Source of the DNA: an uncultured Muribaculaceae bacterium
Lineage (GTDB): Bacteria > Bacteroidota > Bacteroidia > Bacteroidales > Muribaculaceae
Length of the DNA stretch: 16,149 bases
Reading direction: 5' to 3'
NCBI GenBank assembly: GCA_910584735.1
Contig: CAJUBM010000068.1
Span: forward strand, 1 to 16,149
Shown: one piece after another, positions 1-6,633 of the stretch
Layout of the letters: each line of letters opens with the position of its first letter
Position numbering within the stretch: the first letter of the stretch is position 1
Translations under genes and position numbers: made by a program
Notes under the pieces: model-generated
Told to the model about the DNA's origin: nothing
Databases searched by the model: none
Seen by the model: only the letters and a program-made list of their open reading frames with translations

Positions 1-52
1 TCGCGGTCATGTCGATGAGGGTACTCTTTCTTTTAATTTTTACTTTTCCCAT
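1..52 (-). CDS. exbD: ExbD/TolR-type biopolymer transport protein, N-terminal fragment
   Basis: Only the first 17 codons lie in the window; the gene runs off the left edge. The visible product, MGKVKIKRKSTLIDMTA, matches the short basic cytoplasmic N-terminus typical of Bacteroidetes ExbD proteins, which lies just before their single transmembrane helix. ExbD works with ExbB in the inner membrane to couple an ion gradient to TonB. The start ATG is 64 bases downstream of the exbB stop on the same strand, the usual exbB-exbD order. The call rests on a short fragment plus context, so it is likely but not proven. Confidence 0.7.
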   Translation of the reverse strand, partial: MGKVKIKRKSTLIDMTA

Positions 53-116
53 ATTTACTCAGGTTAAACGGATTGTTGTTTTTAAAAGATTGGTTGTCTA
101 ACTGTGTAAACAGGGA

Positions 117-992
117 TTAGTGGGTAGCTGCGAACGACTGAACAATCGAGAAACCGATTTCGTCGATAGCGTAGGTGAGGTTGTCGATCTTGTTGGTGTA
201 GAAGTTGTAGGAGATAACGGCGAAGGCACCGGTTGCGATACCGAAGGCGGTGTTCACAAGGGCCTCGGAGATACCGGTTGAAAGTTCGGTCGAGTCAGGA
301 GCACCGGAAGCGGACAGAGCCTGGAACGACTTGATCATACCGAGCACGGTACCGAGAAGACCGACGAGAGTACCGAGGGTTGTGAGGGTAGCAACGATGG
401 GGAGGTTCTGCTGCAGAGAAGGCATCTCGATAGCGGTAGCCTCTTCAACTTCTTTCTGAAGGGTAGCGATTTTCTGCTCTTTGGAGAGAACGGTGTTGCG
501 GTCCATTTCCTCGTAGCGGGTCAGTGCTGCGGAAACAACGGCGGCAACAGAGCCTTTCTGCTTCTTGCAAAGCTGCTGGGCACCTGCGATGTCGTTCTTC
601 TCGAGGCATTTCTTAACGGCAGCAACGAACTTGGCGATAGAGCCTGTACCTTTTGCGGACTTAAGAGCGATAGCACGTTCTACAGAGAGAACGATAACGG
701 TGAGGAAGAGAGTCTGGAGGATAGGCACGATGATACCACCCTTGAACACGGTACCGATAAGGTCAACGGGATGGGCTTTGGACTGGGCCTCGTCAGCGAA
801 CCACATCGAAGCGCCGTCGAAACCTTCAACATCGAAGTGCGAGGGATGGCCGAACACGAACAGGAACAGGCATACTGCAATCACAAAGCAAGCTATGATC
901 ACCAGGAATGCGTTCTTGATACCGCGAACGTTGGTGCCGGGCTTAAGGGTTGCCGCGCTTTTTGAAGCGGGATTGGGCTTTTGAGCTTCCAT
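117..992 (-). CDS. exbB: ExbB/MotA/TolQ-family proton channel protein
   Basis: This 291-residue inner-membrane protein is the channel subunit of the ExbB-ExbD-TonB system, which energises TonB-dependent import across the outer membrane. Four hydrophobic segments are visible at about residues 26-48, 86-108, 197-223 and 243-263. The last two flank the conserved MotA/TolQ/ExbB region (TLTTLGTLVGLLGTVLGMI, then ISEALVNTAFGIATG). A cytoplasmic stretch of roughly 90 residues lies between helices 2 and 3, with a charged helical part near 160-190. The extra N-terminal helix and its following segment are usual in Bacteroidetes ExbB. The only plausible start is the ATG at 990-992. The gene is followed by exbD. 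No perfect TAnnTTTG box lies within about 95 bases upstream; the nearest is the promoter at 1405-1436, beyond the candidate structured RNA. Confidence 0.93.
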   Translation of the reverse strand: MEAQKPNPASKSAATLKPGTNVRGIKNAFLVIIACFVIAVCLFLFVFGHPSHFDVEGFDGASMWFADEAQSKAHPVDLIGTVFKGGIIVPILQTLFLTVIVLSVERAIALKSAKGTGSIAKFVAAVKKCLEKNDIAGAQQLCKKQKGSVAAVVSAALTRYEEMDRNTVLSKEQKIATLQKEVEEATAIEMPSLQQNLPIVATLTTLGTLVGLLGTVLGMIKSFQALSASGAPDSTELSTGISEALVNTAFGIATGAFAVISYNFYTNKIDNLTYAIDEIGFSIVQSFAATH

Positions 993-1087
993 AATTTGAA
1001 TTGTACTTTTAGAATTGAATGATATTAATAATGATAGATTTTATTCTTTGCCTTTGACTTGCGCCGAAGGAAGGTTTCAAAACATGA

Positions 1088-1398
1088 TGCTATGTCTGCA
1101 AAGACTTTTGGCTTTCGGAGGGGTGTCCGCACGGCAACTCTATTCTGTTGTCAAGGAATAAACGGCCTGCGAGGCTATTTATTACCCAAGATATGCGCCT
1201 AACAATCTGAAAGGCAGTTAAAAAGTGTTACGGCAACGACTTAATAAACGGTCAGGAGGCTTAGAGTTTAAGGTATTCATGGCATCGCCTATATATTAAA
1301 TCTCTGGCTACCAACCACTTCAGCTACGCGCCTCGACTTCTTATCACCCTTTGGCAACATAAGGCAGCCGCACAGCGGAAAGTCTTCATAGCAAAAGC
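1088..1398 (-). ncRNA. Candidate structured non-coding RNA or long structured exbB leader
   Basis: This stretch has no credible gene. Its ends are complementary: TGCTATG (1393-1387, minus strand) pairs with CATAGCA (1094-1088), and AAGACTTT (1386-1379) pairs with AAAGTCTT (1108-1101), leaving a 6-nt bulge on the 3' side. Inside are local hairpins, the clearest at 1157-1183 (AATAAA/TTTATT closing GCCT/AGGC). A near-consensus Bacteroidetes promoter sits just upstream on the same strand. I looked for the hallmark motifs of RNase P RNA (GAGGAAAGTCC), tmRNA (tag-peptide reading frame, CCA end) and SRP RNA and found none. It could be a stand-alone RNA, including an unrecognised 6S-like RNA although it seems long for that, or a roughly 400-nt leader of exbB. 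The 3' end is uncertain; no hairpin with a clear U-tract follows. Confidence 0.4.
1157..1183. repeat. Local inverted repeat (hairpin) inside the candidate RNA
   Basis: AATAAA pairs with TTTATT and, after a 2x2 mismatch, GCCT pairs with AGGC around a 3-base loop. It is the strongest local hairpin in the intergenic region. It overlaps one copy of an internal direct repeat (aataaacgg...gaggct, also at 1243-1261). Confidence 0.5.
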
Positions 1399-1404
1399 TA
1401 TTTG

Positions 1405-1436
1405 CAAAATTATCACTATATTTTCAACTGACAAAA
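1405..1436 (-). promoter_or_regulatory. Bacteroidetes-type promoter reading leftward (candidate RNA / exbB)
   Basis: On the minus strand, TTTTG (1436-1432) is followed after exactly 19 bases by TAATTTTG (1412-1405). This matches the Bacteroidetes primary-sigma consensus of a -33 TTTG and a -7 TAnnTTTG box. Transcription should begin near 1398-1401, directly at the 5' arm of the candidate structured RNA. If no other promoter exists, the exbB leader would be about 400 nt. Confidence 0.6.
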
Positions 1437-1460
1437 TTTTTCACACGGATTTTTAACATT

Positions 1461-1468
1461 TAACTTTG
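1461..1468 (+). promoter_or_regulatory. Candidate distal nqr promoter, -7 box TAACTTTG
   Basis: This is an exact match to TAnnTTTG on the plus strand, about 325 bases before nqrA. Nineteen bases upstream lies TTTT rather than TTTG, so the -33 element is weak. It shares the A/T tract around 1432-1441 with the minus-strand promoter, so the two would be back to back. It may be the upstream of two nqr promoters or a chance match. Confidence 0.35.
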
Positions 1469-1593
1469 TGGGTATGCTATCTTTTCAAAACCATCTCCAG
1501 GCCCACATTCATAAATTCTTCGCAAAACGGAACCTTCGGTTGCAAAGGAATATTTTATATCAACTACACAGCCCGAATGATAAAAATATTACG

Positions 1594-1601
1594 TATCTTT
1601 G
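1594..1601 (+). promoter_or_regulatory. Candidate nqr operon promoter, -7 box TATCTTTG
   Basis: TATCTTTG followed by CA is the form of the Bacteroidetes -7 box seen at many strong housekeeping promoters. The 30 bases upstream are A/T-rich, but no TTG is seen at the expected -33 spacing. A start near 1605 gives an nqrA leader of about 185 nt. The leader, 1605-1792, contains no reading frame I would defend and no riboswitch that I recognise. Confidence 0.5.
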
Positions 1602-1792
1602 CACCCGGAAAGCGCAATTGGCGAAATTTTTCCGTAATTGGCCGCTGCCCGTAATTTCCAGACACGATTTCTCGGTTTCCATTTTGAGAAATTGCCATAA
1701 TTCCAAACACAATCCTGTAACGACCTTCTTCTGTCGGCAAGAATGTTGACGGTGTCCCCTACCAACAATAAAACTCTGTTTCCTATATAATA

Positions 1793-3151
1793 ATGAGTAT
1801 AGAGATAAAACTCAAAAAAGGCCTTGACCTGCACCTTGCCGGAGGAGTGGCCGACTTGTCAGCCAAGGCTATAAGGAGAATCCCGGAGCGCGTTGCCGTG
1901 ACTCCCGACGATTTCACGGGAATCATCCCCAAAGCTGATGTCCGGGAAGGCGATACGGTGAAAGCCGGGCAGCCACTGCTCCATGACAAACTGGACGAAA
2001 ACCTGAAAATAGTCAGCCCTGCCCCGGGCAAGGTGGCAGCCGTAGTACGCGGCAACCGCCGTAAGATCGAACGCGTGGTAATCGAGGTTGACAACACAGG
2101 GGAAGCTGTGTCGCACGATACCGCGGACGCCGTCATCTCCCGAGAGAACGCCCGTAACCTACTGCTCGTTTCAGGATTGTGGGCTTTCACTCGCCAGCGC
2201 CCGTACGACATAGTTACACGTCCCGATGCCGAAATACGCGACATATTCGTCACCGGCTTCGACTCCGCGCCACTGGCGGTGTCGCTCCAGAGATTCGGCT
2301 CCGACCACGAACGTGTGCAGAGGCTCGAAACAGGCGTAAAGTTACTGTCTATGCTCACTGACGGGAATGTATATATCACCCGGCGCCAGTCCCAACACAT
2401 GCCCGACATACACGGTGCCGAAATGGTAGATATAACCGGCCCACATCCTGCCGGAAACGCCGGCACCGCGATAGCCGCGATAAACCCTGTCAACAAGGGT
2501 GAGACGGTTATGACCCTGACCGTAGAAACTCTCGAGCGCATAGGCGCCCTGGTACAAACCGGTATAGCGCCAATGAACACCACCGTAGCGCTCACAGGTT
2601 CGGAGGTAAAGTCTCCCAAGACCATAGAGACACTTATAGGGGCAGAGATAAAGACGCTGCTCGCCGATGACATAGCCGACGACCACCGCCACCACCGCAT
2701 AATCTCCGGCAACGTGCTTACAGGCCATACGGTAACGACGGACGGCTACCTGCGGTTCCCTTACACACAGGTCACCGTGATTCCCGAAGGAGACGATGTT
2801 GACGAGTTCATGGGGTGGGCATCGATGTCACCGTCCAAGATGAGCATCAGCCCCTCGTTCCCCGCACGTCTGTTCGGGCGCAAACAGTTCAAACCCGATG
2901 CCCGCCTCTTGGGAGGACGTCGTGCGATGATTATGAGCGGCCAATATGACAAGGTGCTCCCGATGGATATTCTCCCGGAATATCTCGTAAAGGCTGTGCT
3001 TGCCAAGGATATAGACCGCATGGAACAACTCGGCATATATGAGGTGGCTCCGGAAGATTTCGCCCTGGCCGAATATGTCGACACCTCCAAACTCGAGCTA
3101 CAGAAGATAATACGCGAAGGCCTTGACTATCTGCGCAAGGAACTTTCCTAA
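1793..3151 (+). CDS. nqrA: Na+-translocating NADH:quinone oxidoreductase subunit A
   Basis: NqrA is the peripheral cytoplasmic subunit of the six-subunit Na+-NQR, which passes electrons from NADH to quinone and pumps Na+ out. The product is 452 residues, a usual family length, with no membrane helix. Recognisable features are the N-terminal LKKGLDLHLAGG, a barrel-sandwich (biotinyl/lipoyl-like) segment at about 44-90 (GIIPKADVREGDTVKAGQPL, then SPAPGKVAAVVRG), and the conserved VTGFDSAPLAVS near 154-164. The ATG at 1793 is preceded by an A/T-rich stretch without a Shine-Dalgarno motif, normal for Bacteroidetes. It is the first gene of a complete nqrABCDEF operon, and nqrB follows after 99 bases. 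Confidence 0.96.
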   Translation: MSIEIKLKKGLDLHLAGGVADLSAKAIRRIPERVAVTPDDFTGIIPKADVREGDTVKAGQPLLHDKLDENLKIVSPAPGKVAAVVRGNRRKIERVVIEVDNTGEAVSHDTADAVISRENARNLLLVSGLWAFTRQRPYDIVTRPDAEIRDIFVTGFDSAPLAVSLQRFGSDHERVQRLETGVKLLSMLTDGNVYITRRQSQHMPDIHGAEMVDITGPHPAGNAGTAIAAINPVNKGETVMTLTVETLERIGALVQTGIAPMNTTVALTGSEVKSPKTIETLIGAEIKTLLADDIADDHRHHRIISGNVLTGHTVTTDGYLRFPYTQVTVIPEGDDVDEFMGWASMSPSKMSISPSFPARLFGRKQFKPDARLLGGRRAMIMSGQYDKVLPMDILPEYLVKAVLAKDIDRMEQLGIYEVAPEDFALAEYVDTSKLELQKIIREGLDYLRKELS

Positions 3152-3188
3152 AAAACCGCGCCATAGCCCTTCTTAACTGGTTAGAATC

Positions 3189-3205
3189 GGGGACCCGCAA
3201 TCCCC
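3189..3205 (+). other. Small hairpin in the nqrA-nqrB gap
   Basis: GGGGA and TCCCC form a 5-bp stem around a 7-base loop in the 99-base gap between nqrA and nqrB. This is the widest gap inside the operon. No U-tract follows, so a full terminator is unlikely; it could mark an RNA processing or attenuation point, or be incidental. Confidence 0.25.
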
Positions 3206-3250
3206 ACTCCACTATACGACACAAGTAAAAAAAGACAAACACATACAGCG

Positions 3251-4471
3251 TTGAAAGCACTAAAAAAACTGATGGACAAAGCCAGGCCGGCGTTCGAACC
3301 GGGAGGGAAGCTGCATGCCTTCCGCTCGGTGTACGATGGCATGGACACCTTCCTGTTCACCCCACGGGAAACATCGAAATCGGGTGTGCATATCCATGAC
3401 AGCATGGACTCTAAGCGCACCATGACAATCGTGATAGTGGCCCTGCTGCCATGCCTGCTTTTCGGCATGTACAACTGCGGCTACCAGCACTGGCTCGCAT
3501 GCGGGGCAACCGATTTCCCGTTTTGGGAGATGATGCTCTACGGCTTCCTGGCAATCCTCCCCTCCATAGTAGTATCTTACGTTGTCGGACTCGGCATAGA
3601 GTTCTGCGTGGCCCAGTGGCGCAACGAGGAGATACAGGAGGGGTTCCTCGTAACCGGCATCCTCATACCGATGATATGCCCCATCGAGACCCCTTTGTGG
3701 ATGATAGCCGTGGCTACGGCTTTCTCGGTAATCTTCGTAAAAGAGGTTTTCGGCGGCACAGGCTACAACATCTTCAACGTGGCACTCGTTACACGCGCCT
3801 TCCTCTTCTTCTCCTACCCGGCCAAGATGAGCGGCGACAACGTGTTCGTAAGCCACGATTCCATCCTCGGCCTCGGAGGAATGGCTCCTGACGGGTTCAC
3901 CGGCGCCACACCCCTTGGACAGGTCGCCGTTTCAGGCGCACAGTCGGCATCGGAACTCTCCGGCGCCATGACAGACCTCTCAGGGAAAGCCATAGACCTC
4001 TGGCAGATGTTCCTCGGCCTTATCCCCGGCTCCTTCGCCGAGACCTCGACACTGTGCATACTCATAGGCGCCGCCCTGCTTCTTGCCACAGGCATAGCAT
4101 CATGGCGTATAGTGCTGTCGGTGTTCGCCGGCGGGGCTATCATGTCGCTGATAGCCCACTGGTGCGCCACCCCGACCTATCCGGCATCGTTCCTCACCGT
4201 AGGTGAGCAGCTATGCCTCGGGGGATTTGCCTTCGCCGCCGTGTTCATGGCATCCGACCCGGTAACATCCTGCCGTACCAACACGGGCAAATACATCTAC
4301 GGCTTCCTCGTAGGGGTCGTGGCTATCCTTATCCGCACATATAACAACGGCTACCCCGAGGGCGCCATGCTGGCAGTGCTGCTTATGAACGCCCTTGCCC
4401 CGCTTATCGACTACTGCGTGGTAGAAGCCAACGTACGGCGCCGCATGCGCCGCGTCCCGGCCCGGAAGTGA
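3251..4471 (+). CDS. nqrB: Na+-translocating NADH:quinone oxidoreductase subunit B
   Basis: NqrB is an integral membrane subunit that carries covalent FMN and riboflavin and forms part of the Na+ path. The product has 406 residues and multiple hydrophobic segments, starting near residues 58-74 and 92-118. The flavinylation motif DGFTGAT (214-220) places covalent FMN on Thr220. Other family landmarks are GFLVTGILIP (131-140), GGTGYNIFNVALVTRAFLFF (168-187) and a VFMASDPVTS segment near the end. The start appears to be TTG at 3251, because the encoded MKALKKLMDK matches the normal N-terminus of Bacteroidetes NqrB; the next in-frame ATG (3272) would drop seven residues. nqrC follows after 56 bases. 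Confidence 0.96.
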   Translation: MKALKKLMDKARPAFEPGGKLHAFRSVYDGMDTFLFTPRETSKSGVHIHDSMDSKRTMTIVIVALLPCLLFGMYNCGYQHWLACGATDFPFWEMMLYGFLAILPSIVVSYVVGLGIEFCVAQWRNEEIQEGFLVTGILIPMICPIETPLWMIAVATAFSVIFVKEVFGGTGYNIFNVALVTRAFLFFSYPAKMSGDNVFVSHDSILGLGGMAPDGFTGATPLGQVAVSGAQSASELSGAMTDLSGKAIDLWQMFLGLIPGSFAETSTLCILIGAALLLATGIASWRIVLSVFAGGAIMSLIAHWCATPTYPASFLTVGEQLCLGGFAFAAVFMASDPVTSCRTNTGKYIYGFLVGVVAILIRTYNNGYPEGAMLAVLLMNALAPLIDYCVVEANVRRRMRRVPARK

Positions 4472-4527
4472 CCACAAATACGCGATTCAAAGCCGCGACA
4501 TAAATCCATCCTGAACAGAACACAACA

Positions 4528-5265
4528 ATGATAAACAAGCAGAGCAACGCCTACACCGTCATCTACATCACAGTGATGGTGCTTGTTGTCGGCACAGCGC
4601 TGGCATTCACCGCCATGTCGCTGAAACCACGCCAGTTGGAGAACGCCCGTGCCGACAAAATGGGCCAGATTCTACAGTCGGTGCATATGTCTGCCGACCG
4701 CGCCACCGTAGTTGCCGATTTTGAGAAATACATATCCCGCCAGATTGTGGTAAACAGCCTCGGCGAAGAGGTGCCAGGCGCCACGGCGTTCGACATCGAT
4801 GTAGCCTCCGAAGCCAAGAAACCGATAGAGAAGCGTCTTCTCCCGGTTTATGTATGCGATGTACCCGGGGCAGGCACCAAATATATAATCCCCGTGGCCG
4901 GCATGGGGCTGTGGGGCCCTATCTGGGGGTATGTGGCCTTCGATTCCGACGGCACGACCATCTATGGCGCGTTCTTCGACCATCAGGGAGAAACCCCGGG
5001 TCTTGGCGCAGAGATAACCAAGCCCGACTTCACCGACCAGTTCAAAGGACTGAAAATCTTCAAAGATGACAAGTTCATCCCCGTGGAAGTGGTGAAGAAA
5101 GGGCTGAAGCCCGAGGGGGATGCCGACTATGTGGACGGCATCTCGGGAGGCACCATAACATCCAAGGGGGTAAGCGCCATGCTTGACGACTGCCTCACGC
5201 CTTACAAGCCGTTCCTCGAGAAGATAGCCTCCGGCAACAACCACACTCCAGACAAAACTTTCTAA
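4528..5265 (+). CDS. nqrC: Na+-translocating NADH:quinone oxidoreductase subunit C
   Basis: NqrC holds the second covalently bound FMN of the complex. The 245-residue product has one N-terminal membrane helix (about 10-32) followed by a soluble FMN-binding domain, which lies on the periplasmic side in characterised NQR. The flavinylation motif DGISGGT (203-209) gives Thr209 as the FMN attachment residue; the T-I-T-S that follows is typical. GLWGPIWGYV (127-136) and GETPGLGAEI (154-163) are further conserved family segments. Attachment requires an ApbE-type flavin transferase, which is not encoded in this window. The start at 4528 leaves a short cytoplasmic tail before the helix. nqrD follows after 12 bases. 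Confidence 0.96.
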   Translation: MINKQSNAYTVIYITVMVLVVGTALAFTAMSLKPRQLENARADKMGQILQSVHMSADRATVVADFEKYISRQIVVNSLGEEVPGATAFDIDVASEAKKPIEKRLLPVYVCDVPGAGTKYIIPVAGMGLWGPIWGYVAFDSDGTTIYGAFFDHQGETPGLGAEITKPDFTDQFKGLKIFKDDKFIPVEVVKKGLKPEGDADYVDGISGGTITSKGVSAMLDDCLTPYKPFLEKIASGNNHTPDKTF

Positions 5266-5277
5266 CCACGCGCATCC

Positions 5278-5910
5278 ATGGCAGAGAAACTAAGCTATAA
5301 AGACATACTGTTCAATCCGTTCTCAAAGGATAACCCGGTGATAGTGCAGGTACTCGGTATCTGTTCGTGCCTGGCCGTGACAGCGAAACTCGAACCGGCC
5401 ATAGTGATGGGTATATCGGTTATCGCCGTGCTGGCATTCTCGAACGTGATAATATCTCTGATACGAAACACTATCCCCACCAACATCCGCATAATCGTGC
5501 AACTCGTGGTGGTGGCCGCGCTGGTTATCATCGTAAACCAGCTGTTACTGGCTTTCGCCTACGATGTGTCAAAGCAGTTGTCAGTGTTCATAGGGCTTAT
5601 CATAACAAACTGCATCCTCATGGGACGCCTCGAAGCCTTCGCCATGGGCAACAAGCCCTGGCCCTCATTCCTTGACGGCATCGGCAACGGCATCGGATAC
5701 GCCATAATACTGGTTATCGTAGGCTTCTTCCGCGAACTCCTCGGCTCAGGCACACTGCTGGGCTTCCAGATAGTGCCCCTGTCGTGGTACACCGACGGAG
5801 GATATGCCAACAACGGCCTGATGATACTCCCTCCGATGGCCCTGATTGTCGTAGCATGCGTGATATGGGTTCACCGCTCGCGCAACAAAGACCTGCAGGA
5901 GAAAAACTAA
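5278..5910 (+). CDS. nqrD: Na+-translocating NADH:quinone oxidoreductase subunit D
   Basis: NqrD is a six-helix membrane subunit that pairs with NqrE as an inverted partner. The 210-residue product is hydrophobic almost throughout. Cys29 in LGICSCLAVT and Cys112 in ITNCILMGR fall at the positions that, with two NqrE cysteines, bind the intramembrane iron centre (described as a [2Fe-2S] cluster in recent structures). An additional cysteine, Cys31, lies two residues after Cys29. The motif GRLEAFAMGN and the GIGNGIGYA stretch are family signatures. The start ATG at 5278 lies 12 bases after nqrC, implying close co-expression, and the next gene is nqrE after 29 bases. Confidence 0.96.
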   Translation: MAEKLSYKDILFNPFSKDNPVIVQVLGICSCLAVTAKLEPAIVMGISVIAVLAFSNVIISLIRNTIPTNIRIIVQLVVVAALVIIVNQLLLAFAYDVSKQLSVFIGLIITNCILMGRLEAFAMGNKPWPSFLDGIGNGIGYAIILVIVGFFRELLGSGTLLGFQIVPLSWYTDGGYANNGLMILPPMALIVVACVIWVHRSRNKDLQEKN

Positions 5911-5939
5911 TACGCCACGAATGACAGAATAACCGAAAA

Positions 5940-6557
5940 ATGGAAAATTTCAACTTATTCATAAGGTCGATTTTTGTAGACAACATGGTGTTTGCCTACT
6001 TCCTGGGGATGTGTTCGTTCCTGGCCGTATCAAAGAACGTGAAAACCGCGTTCGGCCTGGGAGTGGCGGTAACATTCATGCTCGTCGTCACCCTCCCCAT
6101 AAACTACCTGCTCGAGAACCTCGTGCTTAAACCCGGCGCCCTGACATGGCTGAGCAAGGATTTCGCCGATGTGGACCTGAGCTTCCTGTCACTGATTCTT
6201 TTCATCGCCGTGATAGCCTCGATGACACAGCTTGTAGAGATGGCGGTTGAGAAATATTCCCCTTCGCTGTATGCCTCGCTGGGCATCTTCCTTCCGCTTA
6301 TCGCCGTGAACTGCGCCATATTAGGCGGTTCGCTCTTCATGCAGCAGCGCGGGTTTGCAAACGTGTGGACGGCCACATGCGCCGGCGCCGGATGGGGTCT
6401 CGGATGGCTTTTGGCCATAACCGCGATAGCGGCCATACGCGAACGCGTCGCCACCTATTCAAACGTACCCGGGCCGTTGAAAGGAATCGGCATCACCTTC
6501 ATTCTCTGCGCTCTGATGGGAATCGCCTTCATGAGCTTCCTCGGAATCAAGCTCTAA
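5940..6557 (+). CDS. nqrE: Na+-translocating NADH:quinone oxidoreductase subunit E
   Basis: NqrE is the membrane partner of NqrD and has the same fold in opposite orientation. The 205-residue product begins with a membrane segment containing DNMVFAYFLGMCSFLAVSKN, where Cys25 is one ligand of the shared iron centre; Cys125 in LIAVNCAILGG is the second. The following GGSLFMQQRGFAN and a late GWGLGWLLAI segment fit the family. The start ATG at 5940 follows an A-rich stretch. The gene is complete and ends 76 bases before nqrF. Confidence 0.96.
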   Translation: MENFNLFIRSIFVDNMVFAYFLGMCSFLAVSKNVKTAFGLGVAVTFMLVVTLPINYLLENLVLKPGALTWLSKDFADVDLSFLSLILFIAVIASMTQLVEMAVEKYSPSLYASLGIFLPLIAVNCAILGGSLFMQQRGFANVWTATCAGAGWGLGWLLAITAIAAIRERVATYSNVPGPLKGIGITFILCALMGIAFMSFLGIKL

Positions 6558-6633
6558 GCCCGGGCCTCCTACCGGTTTCGTAAACGAATAACAGAAAAAG
6601 AATAACTCAACACCGTAACCACATACACGTTCC

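Noticed and set aside
1307..1324. tRNA-like D-arm on the minus strand (GCTGAAGTGGTTGGTAGC)
   Set aside because: No anticodon stem, T-arm or matching acceptor strand follows at tRNA distances; it is probably an internal hairpin of the candidate RNA.
1088..1398. RNase P RNA or tmRNA as identity of the intergenic RNA
   Set aside because: The RNase P GAGGAAAGTCC block and its partner, and the tmRNA tag-peptide frame and CCA-ending acceptor, are absent on both strands.
1468..1749. 93-codon open frame upstream of nqrA
   Set aside because: It spans the better nqr promoter box, and its composition (many His, Asn, Arg, Phe, no domain) looks like translated non-coding DNA.
1783..2712. 309-codon open frame antisense to nqrA, and similar long antisense frames over nqrB, nqrC and queE
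   Set aside because: They mirror GC-rich coding strands, are dominated by Ser/Arg/Pro-rich composition, and show no domain or initiation context.
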